DNA from: Flavobacterium limnophilum
Lineage (GTDB): Bacteria; Bacteroidota; Bacteroidia; Flavobacteriales; Flavobacteriaceae
Reading direction: 5' to 3'
Assembly (NCBI RefSeq): GCF_027111315.2
Contig: NZ_CP114289.2
Coordinates: 1,488,001 to 1,552,000 of the forward strand
DNA: 64,000 bases
Of the stretch, positions 35,760 through 44,357 are shown one piece after another. The position numbers and the translations under genes were made by a program. The notes beneath the pieces are model-generated. The model worked only from the letters and a program-made list of their open reading frames with translations. It searched no databases and was not told the DNA's origin. Each line of letters starts with the position of its first letter. Within the stretch, counting starts at the first letter, position 1.

Positions 35760-36830
35760 CTAATATTCAATAAATACCCGTTGCAAATCTTCCCTGCTTC
35801 TGTCTTTTAAAAGGGACAACATCAAAAGGATTCTGGCTTTTTGTGGATTCAATTCATCGGCCGAAACGGTGCCATAATCGGCGTCCACAATTTCTCCTTT
35901 GATTAAAACAGCTCCAAGAGGAACGCGAGAAGCTCTTACTACAGCCACGCCTGCTTTGGTAGCTTTTTTAACGGCTTCCAATGTTCCGGCATTCATGTTT
36001 CCGTCACCCACACCGGCAATTACGATACCTTTGGCACCGGCTTTTACCATAAGATCAACCAAATCTGGAGAAGAATCGGCACAGGCATAAAGAATGTCGA
36101 CACGTGGCAATGATTTTACTCCATCAATAGAAAATTCGCTGCTTGTAGTATGAAGACCGTGCGGTTTATGGAAAAAATCCACTTCTCCAAACACAACAGA
36201 ACCTATCATTCCTTCTTCAGGAGATTGGAATGTTTGTACGGGAGTCGTCATCATTTTTTTGACGCTGTGGGCAGAATGAATTTCGTCGTTCATTGCTACC
36301 ATCACGCCATATCCTTTAGATTTCGGACTCGCAGCCACGGCCACGGCATTATACAAATTCAATGGACCTTCTGCACTTAATGCTGTTGATGGACGCATAG
36401 ATCCTGTTAATACAACAGGCTTGTCGCTTTTTACCACCAAATTCAAAAAATAAGCAGTCTCTTCTTGCGTGTCGGTTCCGTGGGTAATCACGATACCGTC
36501 AACGTCTTTGCTCGCAAGAAGGGTGTTGATGCGATTGGCAACGTCCAGCCATACTTTTACGCTCATATCTTGCGAACCAACATTGGCCACTTGTTCTCCT
36601 TTTAAATTAGCCAATTGTCTTATGTTTGGAACGGCATCAATCATGGCATCAATTTTTACCTGTCCAGAAGTGTAGGCTGAACCCGTAGCACTTGCTCCAG
36701 CTCCGGCAATAGTTCCTCCCGTGGCCAAAATCACGATATTGGGAAGTTTAGTTTGACCCGTAACAATAGTGCTGGCAACCAACAACATAACTACCAGAAA
36801 GTTGCTGGCATAAAAAGAAATTTTTTTCAT
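35760..36830 (-). CDS. ansB: type II L-asparaginase, exported
   Basis: Hydrolyses asparagine to aspartate and ammonia in the periplasm. The 356 residues include a signal peptide (1-26, ending VTGQ). Catalytic residues are in place: TGGT with Thr40, Tyr53 in the flexible loop, and HGTD with Thr119-Asp120. The sequence after it (TQEETAYFL, GSMRPSTALSAEGPLNL) is family-typical. It starts 28 bp after the stop of an aspartase-like gene that also has a signal peptide, which implies a connected periplasmic pathway. Confidence 0.95.
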   Translation of the reverse strand: MKKISFYASNFLVVMLLVASTIVTGQTKLPNIVILATGGTIAGAGASATGSAYTSGQVKIDAMIDAVPNIRQLANLKGEQVANVGSQDMSVKVWLDVANRINTLLASKDVDGIVITHGTDTQEETAYFLNLVVKSDKPVVLTGSMRPSTALSAEGPLNLYNAVAVAASPKSKGYGVMVAMNDEIHSAHSVKKMMTTPVQTFQSPEEGMIGSVVFGEVDFFHKPHGLHTTSSEFSIDGVKSLPRVDILYACADSSPDLVDLMVKAGAKGIVIAGVGDGNMNAGTLEAVKKATKAGVAVVRASRVPLGAVLIKGEIVDADYGTVSADELNPQKARILLMLSLLKDRSREDLQRVFIEY

Positions 36831-36858
36831 GGTTTATAGTTTTAGTTTATTAAATAAT

Positions 36859-38334
36859 TTATTTGTTTTTGTATTTTGATTTATCCAATCCCGTCATGTT
36901 GGCTGGAGACAAGATTTCGCTGATTTCCGCTTCGGTAAGCAATTTTTTTTCGCGAACCAATTCGATGATTCCTTTCCCGGTGGCTTGGGCTTCCTTGGCC
37001 AATTCGTCGCCAACGTGATGCCCCAGTTTAGGGTTCAATGCCGTAACGATGCCAATGGTGATTTCCAGATTATGCGCATGCACTTTTTCGTTGACGGTAA
37101 TCCCGTCGATACATTGCGTGCGGAAAGCCTTCATCGTGTTGGTCAATAATTTTTGGGATTCAAAAATGGCCAAACCGGCAACTGGCTCGTAGGCATTCAA
37201 TTGTAAATCGCCATCCGAAGCGGCCATGTTCACCGTCACGTCATTACCCATGACGCGATAACTCACCAATGCCATCAATTCAGGCATCACCGGATTTACT
37301 TTTCCCGGCATGATGGAAGAACCCGGTTGTCTGGCAGGAAGGTTGATCTCAAACAAACCGTTTCTTGGTCCAGAAGAAAGAATGATCAAATCATTGGAAA
37401 TTTTCGACAAAGTTGTCGCCATAGTTTTCAATGCCGAAGAATATACCACAAATCCGTGCAAGCTGGACGTGGCGGCAATCATGTCGTCAGAATTGACAAA
37501 ATCGATGCCCGAAATTTGTTTCAAATGCTTGATTACGGCAACATCGTAACCTTTTGGGGCATTCAATCCCGTTCCGATGGCCGTGCCACCCATATTGAGC
37601 GTCAACAATGATTTATTGGCAAATTCCAGATTGGCAATATTCCATTCCAGCATCGTGGCATACGAATGAAATTCCTGTCCAACGGTCATGGGCACCGCAT
37701 CCTGAAATTCGGTACGTCCCATTTTTACCACGTCAATATATTTGTTTCCCAATGCTCGGAAAGATTTGGCCAACAAACCAAGTTGCTCTTTCAAACGATT
37801 GTTGTGCAAAATCATGGTTAGTTTCAATGAAGTTGGATAGGTGTCATTGGTCGATTGCGACATGTTCAGGTCGTCATTGGGCGAAATTTTGGAATATTCG
37901 CCTTTTTTGAGTCCCGCTTTCACAAGGGCAATGTTGGCAATGACTTCATTGGCATTCATGTTGGTTGAAGTACCGGCTCCTCCTTGATACAAGTCCAATC
38001 TGAATTGATCCAAATATTTCCCGTTGATCAATTCCTGGCAGGCTGGTTCAATAAGTTTCAACTTGGCCGCAGGCATCTCTCCCACTTCGGTATTGGCACG
38101 TGCACAAGCCAATTTAATCATCCCCCAAGCCTTTATGTAGTCGGGATAATCATTGTTGTATTGATCCGAAATTTGGAAATTTTCCATCCCCCTGGCGGCT
38201 TGGGCACCATAATAGGCATCGACGGGAACTTTAATTTCTCCAAGCAAATCCGTTTCGGTGCGTGTCTGGGCATAGGAACAAAATACCAAGAAAAAAAAGG
38301 AGACTGTCAATAAATTTTTTGTAATTTTCTTCAT
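36859..38334 (-). CDS. aspA: aspartate ammonia-lyase-like enzyme with a signal peptide
   Basis: This enzyme would deaminate aspartate to fumarate and ammonia. The 491 residues begin with a signal peptide (1-23: KK, a hydrophobic core FFFLVF, ending SYAQ) absent from ordinary aspartases. The rest is a full-length member of the fumarase/aspartase superfamily: MNANEVIAN, SQSTNDTYPT, GRTEFQDAVPMT and the signature GSSIMPGKVNP. The segment after the signature (VMPELMALVSYRVMG) differs from the typical VIPEVVNQ of its cytoplasmic neighbour, so specificity may have drifted. Location in the periplasm is inferred. It lies between ansB (28 bp) and a second aspA (31 bp). Confidence 0.88.
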   Translation of the reverse strand: MKKITKNLLTVSFFFLVFCSYAQTRTETDLLGEIKVPVDAYYGAQAARGMENFQISDQYNNDYPDYIKAWGMIKLACARANTEVGEMPAAKLKLIEPACQELINGKYLDQFRLDLYQGGAGTSTNMNANEVIANIALVKAGLKKGEYSKISPNDDLNMSQSTNDTYPTSLKLTMILHNNRLKEQLGLLAKSFRALGNKYIDVVKMGRTEFQDAVPMTVGQEFHSYATMLEWNIANLEFANKSLLTLNMGGTAIGTGLNAPKGYDVAVIKHLKQISGIDFVNSDDMIAATSSLHGFVVYSSALKTMATTLSKISNDLIILSSGPRNGLFEINLPARQPGSSIMPGKVNPVMPELMALVSYRVMGNDVTVNMAASDGDLQLNAYEPVAGLAIFESQKLLTNTMKAFRTQCIDGITVNEKVHAHNLEITIGIVTALNPKLGHHVGDELAKEAQATGKGIIELVREKKLLTEAEISEILSPANMTGLDKSKYKNK

Positions 38335-38365
38335 TTGTTTGTATTTATAAGGTTTATAATAAAAT

Positions 38366-39775
38366 TTAGGAACTGATGAATTTGGGATGAATCAAATTTT
38401 CCAAAGAATAGATTTCGTCCCATTTCTCTTGGGTGATCAGTTGGCGTTCCACGACGGCAATTTGATGCACACTTTTACCCGTTTTTAACGCCTCTCCGGC
38501 AATACTGGCACTTTCTTCATAGCCCAGAATTGGATTCAATTGCGTCACGATTCCGATGCTGTTCATTACTAAATCATAGCAATGGGACTCGTTTGCGGTG
38601 ATGCCCACAATACATTTGTCTATCAAGGTTTGAATGGCGTTTGACAAATAATCCAAAGAAGTAAACATGGCAAAACCAATGACTGGCTCCATCACGTTGA
38701 GTTGCAATTGCCCGGCTTCGGCAGCCATTGTCACGGTCAAGTCTTGGCCAATGACATAAAAGCAGGTTTGATTCACCACTTCGGGAATCACCGGGTTTAC
38801 TTTTCCCGGCATAATGGAAGAACCGGGTTGACGTGGTGGCAAATTGATTTCATTGAAACCAGTTCTGGGACCTGAACTAAGCAATCTTAAATCGTTGCAA
38901 ATTTTGGATACTTTGACCGCAGTTCGCTTCATCGTACCCATAATTTGGACATAGGCACCCGTATCCACCGTGGCTTCTATTAAATCTGGCGCCAATGTTA
39001 AGGGAATCCCTATTTCTTTGGCCAAATAATTCACGCAAAGTTCTGGATACCCTTGAGGAGCATTTACTTTGGTGCCAATGGCGGTTGCCCCCATATTAAT
39101 TTCCAGCAATAAACTTTGTGCGTCTTTTAATCTTCTTACATCCTCTCCTATTGTAGTTGCGTAGGAATTGAATTCTTGTCCCAAAGTCATGGGAACGGCA
39201 TCCTGCAATTGGGTTCGCCCCATTTTTAAAACCCTGTTGAATTCTTTTCCCTTGGCGGCAAAAGCAACTTCCAATGCTTCCAGTGTTTTGATAAAATGAT
39301 CCATTTTTAAATAAACCGCTATCCTGAAAGCGGAAGGATAAGCATCGTTGGTAGATTGGGAACAGTTTACGTGATTATTGGGATGCAGGAATTTATATTC
39401 GCCTTTTTTGTGACCTAAATACTCCAGTCCAATGTTTGCAATAACTTCATTGGCATTCATGTTTACCGAGGTTCCTGCGCCACCTTGAATCAAATCGCTT
39501 ACAAATTCTTGGTCAAATTTGCCGGCAATTACTTGGTCGCTGCCATAGCAAATGGCTTCGGCTAGTTTGGGATCCAATGCGCCACAATCCCTGTTTGCCA
39601 TGGCCGCCCCTTTTTTGACATAACCCAAAGCTTTTATGAATAAAGGTTCTTTTGAAATTGGAATGCCGGTGATGTTAAAATTTTCAACGGCCCTGAAAGT
39701 TTGAATCCCATAATACAAATGATTGGGAATGTCCAATTCGCCTAAAAAATCGTGTTCTTTTCTGGTGGTTTCCAT
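38366..39775 (-). CDS. aspA: aspartate ammonia-lyase (cytoplasmic)
   Basis: Converts L-aspartate to fumarate and ammonia. The 469 residues have no signal peptide and carry all family motifs: MNANEVIANIG, NCSQSTNDAYP, GRTQLQDAVPMTLGQE, GSSIMPGKVNPVIPEVVNQ and MAAEAGQLQLNVMEPVI. It is the first gene of a likely operon aspA-aspA(exported)-ansB-dcu-porin (gaps 31, 28, 77 and 17 bp), with aspT ending 146 bp upstream. Homology to the exported paralogue suggests a tandem duplication in which one copy gained a signal sequence. Confidence 0.95.
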   Translation of the reverse strand: METTRKEHDFLGELDIPNHLYYGIQTFRAVENFNITGIPISKEPLFIKALGYVKKGAAMANRDCGALDPKLAEAICYGSDQVIAGKFDQEFVSDLIQGGAGTSVNMNANEVIANIGLEYLGHKKGEYKFLHPNNHVNCSQSTNDAYPSAFRIAVYLKMDHFIKTLEALEVAFAAKGKEFNRVLKMGRTQLQDAVPMTLGQEFNSYATTIGEDVRRLKDAQSLLLEINMGATAIGTKVNAPQGYPELCVNYLAKEIGIPLTLAPDLIEATVDTGAYVQIMGTMKRTAVKVSKICNDLRLLSSGPRTGFNEINLPPRQPGSSIMPGKVNPVIPEVVNQTCFYVIGQDLTVTMAAEAGQLQLNVMEPVIGFAMFTSLDYLSNAIQTLIDKCIVGITANESHCYDLVMNSIGIVTQLNPILGYEESASIAGEALKTGKSVHQIAVVERQLITQEKWDEIYSLENLIHPKFISS

Positions 39776-39921
39776 TTAAAAATATATTAATGTTAATAAT
39801 ATTAATACTATAAAATCATTAAAAAATAATACACGAAAAATTAAAATCAGCTTAATTATGAAATTCAAAAAGTTAATTAGTAATTATTCTAAATAATTTT
39901 AATTTAAAAAATCAAAATAAA

Positions 39922-41604
39922 TCAGTTCATCATGGAAACTATTATTGGCCCCCAAGCCGTCAAAAGTATGTTTCCCAAAGCATACGGAATAGTGTATCCC
40001 AAGACAGGAAACTTGCTGCCTGAGGCATCTTGGATTGCCTTTAGTCCAATGGTCGAAGTTCCCGCACCAGTTTGGGCTCCCAACAGAATTATTGGGTTCA
40101 TTTTGAGTACATATCGCCCAAAAAGAAGTCCAATGACATGCGGAACTATGGCAACCATCAATCCAGCCAAAATGATGCTGTAACCCATCGCTTGAAGACC
40201 CGATATAAAACTTGGTCCCGCCGCTAGACCCACAAGCCCTATAAAAGTGGCCAACCCCACATTGTCAAATATCCATAAAGCAGCTTCTGGAATCCTTCCG
40301 AATATTGGGGTTTGCGAATGCAGCCATCCAAAAATCAATCCCATGACCAAAGCTCCTCCACTGGTAGTCAAGGTAATTGAAATTCCAAAAACTGTAACTG
40401 AAAGCAGTCCTAATAATCCGCCTAAAACAATCCCTATCCCCACAAATACGATATCGGTTTCCGAACTTAGTCGATCTAAATACCCTATTTCTTTGGCGGC
40501 AATTTCCAATTGGATCATTTTGCCGGTAACTTTTAAAACATCTCCTTTATGCAAAACGGTACTACTGTTAAAAGGAATTTCGTGGTACTCCCTAGTCACT
40601 TTATCCAACATCAATCCATTGCCAAAACGTTTCCCAATTTCTCCAATGCTTTTTCCCGCAATGTCTTTATTGGTTACCGTAATATCCATCGTTGCCAATG
40701 GAAAGTTCAATAACTCTTCGTCCAAAACTTCTGGACCGATGGTTTTTGAAAGACCTTTCAAAATTATGCCGTGTTGGGCCATGATGACCATTATGTCATC
40801 TTTATTGATGACGGTGTCGGGCGTGGGCTCAATCAACTCCCCATTATGTCTCAAACGCTGGATAGCTAGTCCGAGATCAGTGTTAATCTTTTCAAATTCC
40901 GCAATGGTGAGTCCAATCCATTCTTTATTGGTAATTTGATACGCCCTGATAATCCATCTTTGATAGGCAGTATGCACTCCTGGTTCGTGTTCGGTTTCAC
41001 CTGTTAAAGTCTTGCTCAATTTTGCACTCTCTTCTTTTAGATTAATTCTTAAAAGTTTTGGCGCAATTGTCGTCAAAAAGAAAACAAAAGAAGTGGCGCC
41101 AATGAGATAAGTTATGGAATAAGCAACAGGTATATTGTTTATCAATCGTGTTTTCTCCATTTCGGCAATAGGAAGATTATTGATGGTCTCGGATGCAGTT
41201 CCTATAAGGGTAGATTCCGAGAAAGCGCCTGCCAACAATCCGGCAGCAATTCCTGTGTCATAACCAAAGATTTTCGAAACTCCAAAAGCGATGAACAAGC
41301 AAGAAACACAAATAACAACAGTCAACATTAGTTGGGGAAAAGCATTCTTCTTGAGTCCTTGAAAAAATTGGGGGCCTACTTTATAACCCGTGGAGAAAAG
41401 AAAAAAATCAAAAAATATAATTTTGACAAGCGAAGGAACTTCAATATCCAATTGGCCTATAAGAACTCCAGCAAACAATGTTCCCAGAACAACGCCAATT
41501 TTAAACGAACCAATTTTTAAATATCCCAATGCAAATCCCAATGCCAATGTCAAAAAAACTGCCAATTCGGGATGCTCCCGCAAAATAGTTGTAATGAATA
41601 TCAT
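39922..41604 (-). CDS. AspT-type aspartate:alanine antiporter
   Basis: This inner-membrane exchanger of the AAE family has 560 residues: an N-terminal set of about five membrane segments (5-185), a central cytosolic part with two TrkA-C-like domains (about 215-390; DTVINKDDIMVIMAQHG, KGDVLKVTG), and a second membrane half (about 400-560) with GLAAGPSFISGLQA and GAQTGAGTSTIGL. In lactic acid bacteria AspT swaps aspartate for alanine. Here it stands beside aspartases, so aspartate or succinate exchange is likely. The exact substrates are not shown. Confidence 0.85.
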   Translation of the reverse strand: MIFITTILREHPELAVFLTLALGFALGYLKIGSFKIGVVLGTLFAGVLIGQLDIEVPSLVKIIFFDFFLFSTGYKVGPQFFQGLKKNAFPQLMLTVVICVSCLFIAFGVSKIFGYDTGIAAGLLAGAFSESTLIGTASETINNLPIAEMEKTRLINNIPVAYSITYLIGATSFVFFLTTIAPKLLRINLKEESAKLSKTLTGETEHEPGVHTAYQRWIIRAYQITNKEWIGLTIAEFEKINTDLGLAIQRLRHNGELIEPTPDTVINKDDIMVIMAQHGIILKGLSKTIGPEVLDEELLNFPLATMDITVTNKDIAGKSIGEIGKRFGNGLMLDKVTREYHEIPFNSSTVLHKGDVLKVTGKMIQLEIAAKEIGYLDRLSSETDIVFVGIGIVLGGLLGLLSVTVFGISITLTTSGGALVMGLIFGWLHSQTPIFGRIPEAALWIFDNVGLATFIGLVGLAAGPSFISGLQAMGYSIILAGLMVAIVPHVIGLLFGRYVLKMNPIILLGAQTGAGTSTIGLKAIQDASGSKFPVLGYTIPYALGNILLTAWGPIIVSMMN

Positions 41605-42102
41605 TTCTTTAAATTTAAAATTACTGGATAGTGAACTTAAAATTATAGATACTGCTAATTATGACATACAAATTTGGGATAGTAAATTTATTATTTTTTT
41701 TATTGATAAATCTTTAAAAGTCAGTTTTTTTTCCCTTAAAACGATTCTAAATTGTTAATTTTCAATTGTATATAATAATTTGTTTTACTGATATTTTATG
41801 GAAAAATGAAAAATATCTACTTAAACTTGGTAAACCAAAATGCAATTGTCTTGAATTGAAAGAGGCGTAAACACTGGCTTTGCTCTTAAAAAAATGAATA
41901 ATTTGGCTGAAATTATTTAATAGAATCAATAAAGAAAATAGAATTATTTTTTTCCTGGATTCAATAGAAATTCCACTATTATTAATCTCGAAATTCATTG
42001 TGTAAAACAGAATATATTCTTAAATTTATCATCCACAAAACATAAAAAAAATAGTACTTTAACTATAAAAAAACATAACGTAGACTTTAAACAATACTAC
42101 AC
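41605..42102. other. intergenic region between aspT and malic enzyme genes
   Basis: This 498-bp very AT-rich spacer between divergent genes contains no ORF I believe. It should hold both promoters. A dyad TAGT-6 nt-ACTA at 42052-42065, about 40 bp before the malic enzyme ATG, is the only clear symmetry; its spacing differs by 2 bp from the palindromes at 14536 and 17553. Confidence 0.5.
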
Positions 42103-43743
42103 ATGGAAGAAAATATAGGTTATTCGATGTTGCGCAATCCCCGTTACAATAAAGGAACTGCTTTCACCTATGAAGAAAGAGAAAAATACGGAATAAAGGG
42201 ATTGTTGCCTGACAAAATTGAAACCATCGAAACCCAGATTTTAAGGGTGGAAGAACAGCTCGAAAATTTTGAAAAGCCCATAAATAAATACATTTACTTG
42301 ATGCAATTGTTGGAGACCAACGAAACCTTGTTTTTCAAAACCATTATTAGTGAACCTGCCAAATTCTTGCCCTTGGTTTACACGCCTACTGTTGGCCAAG
42401 CCTGTCAAGAATTGGGTCACATTTTAAGGCGACCAAGGGGATTGTTTATCTCGATTGACCAGAAAGACCACATCAAGGAAATTCTAAGAAATTGGCCCGT
42501 AAAGGACGTGCGTTTTACCGTGGTGACCGATGGTGGACGAATATTGGGACTTGGCGATCTTGGCATCAACGGAATAGGAATTTCCATTGGAAAATTAATC
42601 CTGTACAGCAGTTGTGGAGGCGTTCCTCCTGAATATACGCTTCCCATCGTCTTGGATGCCGGCACCAATAATGAAGAATTTTTGGATGACCCACTGTATC
42701 CTGGATTAAAACGCAAAAGAATCAGGGGAAAAGAATTTGATGATTTTGTGGCCGCTTTTGTCGAAGCCATACAGGAAGTTTTTCCCAAAATTTGCATCCA
42801 ATGGGAAGATTTTACCGGTGTGGATGCCATCCGTATTTTAAATTCCTATCGGGATAACATTTGCACGTTCAATGATGATATTCAAGGAACGGCAGCCATT
42901 GCTACGGCCGGTTTTATATCCATCAGTAGATTGATGGAAAAATCGTTCAAAGACCAACGCTTCTTGTTTATGGGTGCCGGTGCTGCAGCATTCGGCATAG
43001 CCGACATGTTGCTTAAAAAATTCATCAGGGACGGTTTGAGCGAAGAAGAAGCATTGAACCAAATTTGGATGTTTGACGTCAATGGATTATTGGTCAAAAG
43101 CCGTACAGATCTTGCCGAACACCAGTTGCAATTTGCCCATGACAGCGATCCTTCAGACAATTTTGCAGAAACAATCCTCAAAATTAAACCAACGGCCATC
43201 GTGGGTGTAAGTACCGTTGGAGGAGCTTTCAACAGCCAGGTAATTGAAAACATGAGTGCCGTAAACGAACGGCCTATTATTTTCCCCTACTCCAACCCTA
43301 CCTCCCATTCTGAATGTACGGCAGAGCAAGCCTATATCTGGAGCAAAGGAAAGGCTATTTTTGCCAGCGGCAGCCCTTTTCCTCCAGTACTTTACGACGG
43401 AAAAACATTTACGCCCGGCCAAGGAAACAATGTCTTTATTTTCCCTGCACTGGGAATGGCTATTTTTGCAACCGAAGCCAAAAGAGTTACTGACGACATG
43501 TTGCTGACGGCAGCTGAAGCAGTGGCTGAACAGGTAACTCAAGAAGATTTTGAAAAAGGATTAATCTATCCAAACGTAAACGACATTCTAAAAGTATCCA
43601 TGAAAGTGGCCGAAAGGGTGGCCGAACTTATTTTTGAAAGCGGATTGGCTGGTGTCGAAAAACCAAACAACATTTGCGATTTTATTAAAAGCAAAATGTA
43701 TGTGCCCAGCTATGATATTATTACTTGTAATAATAAACCATAA
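42103..43743 (+). CDS. maeA: NAD-dependent malic enzyme (SfcA/MaeA type)
   Basis: Oxidatively decarboxylates malate to pyruvate. The 546 residues match the large single-domain-set malic enzyme family without a phosphotransacetylase tail. Features: YTPTVGQACQELGHILRRPRG (substrate site), VTDGGRILGLGDLG, the divalent-metal region IQWEDFTG, FNDDIQGTAAIA, and the dinucleotide fold FMGAGAAAFGIA near 290. It is divergent from aspT. Fumarate from the aspartases would become malate and then pyruvate through this enzyme, so it completes the pathway. Confidence 0.95.
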   Translation: MEENIGYSMLRNPRYNKGTAFTYEEREKYGIKGLLPDKIETIETQILRVEEQLENFEKPINKYIYLMQLLETNETLFFKTIISEPAKFLPLVYTPTVGQACQELGHILRRPRGLFISIDQKDHIKEILRNWPVKDVRFTVVTDGGRILGLGDLGINGIGISIGKLILYSSCGGVPPEYTLPIVLDAGTNNEEFLDDPLYPGLKRKRIRGKEFDDFVAAFVEAIQEVFPKICIQWEDFTGVDAIRILNSYRDNICTFNDDIQGTAAIATAGFISISRLMEKSFKDQRFLFMGAGAAAFGIADMLLKKFIRDGLSEEEALNQIWMFDVNGLLVKSRTDLAEHQLQFAHDSDPSDNFAETILKIKPTAIVGVSTVGGAFNSQVIENMSAVNERPIIFPYSNPTSHSECTAEQAYIWSKGKAIFASGSPFPPVLYDGKTFTPGQGNNVFIFPALGMAIFATEAKRVTDDMLLTAAEAVAEQVTQEDFEKGLIYPNVNDILKVSMKVAERVAELIFESGLAGVEKPNNICDFIKSKMYVPSYDIITCNNKP

Positions 43744-43802
43744 GATACTGATATACAATATTTAATTATTTTTAAATATAACTATTCGCCAATATCAATA
43801 TG

Positions 43803-44189
43803 CTATTGTTTTGTCCTGACAAACTCCACTGTCTGCACAAGTTCGCCATCTGGCTGGTAATAGTTGCCCACCAGTATGTCGCGTTCCACCTTATAATTTA
43901 ATTTATAATAATATCCTGGATTGTTTTCATCCATCAATTCCACATAAACAGACAAGATGGCCTCATTTTTAATCCAATGGGCTTTCCCGATGGTAATTGA
44001 TTTTGGATCAAAATAGGACACTTCCAATTTTCCGTTATCAAGTGCTTCCGTAATTTTAAGTTGATAAGGGGTCTCGGTTCTGGACCATTCCCCCACAAGC
44101 ATACGTTGATTGGCTTGCTGTTGTTGACCAAAACTGTACAGTGTTGTTAGAAAGAGTAACAACAAGGTGAATTTGATTTTGTGTTGCAT
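43803..44189 (-). CDS. small secreted protein of unknown function
   Basis: The protein has 128 residues from the ATG at 44189 (MQHKIKF), which starts a proper signal peptide ending SFGQ; an earlier Met would add eight residues. The mature part is one beta-rich domain (GEWSRTETPYQLKITEAL, KLEVSYFD, YYKLNYKVERD, GNYYQPDGE), resembling a lipocalin-like or DUF-type small barrel. No family is recognised. It is convergent with malic enzyme and is not obviously linked to its neighbours. Confidence 0.62.
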   Translation of the reverse strand: MQHKIKFTLLLLFLTTLYSFGQQQQANQRMLVGEWSRTETPYQLKITEALDNGKLEVSYFDPKSITIGKAHWIKNEAILSVYVELMDENNPGYYYKLNYKVERDILVGNYYQPDGELVQTVEFVRTKQ

Positions 44190-44291
44190 GTGATTCAAAG
44201 TTTTTAACAACAATTAAACACATAACCGCCTCAAATTTAGCGAATTAAATTTATAAAAAACAAAAACAAATGCTATCTTTTGCAGTAATCT

Positions 44292-44325
44292 AAAAAAAAA
44301 CGGCCACCAAATTAATTGATGACCG
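44292..44325 (-). terminator. terminator of the sulfatase gene at 44358
   Basis: On the minus strand, CGGTCATCA pairs with TGGTGGCCG (two wobble pairs) and is followed by nine T residues. Confidence 0.75.
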
Positions 44326-44357
44326 CTGGTTTTTAAATCCAGATAACTGAATAGTAC

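Noticed and set aside
41762..41998. Minus-strand open frame of 78 codons between aspT and the malic enzyme gene
   Set aside because: Composition is that of AT-rich spacer, there is no recognisable domain, and it lies where promoters are expected.
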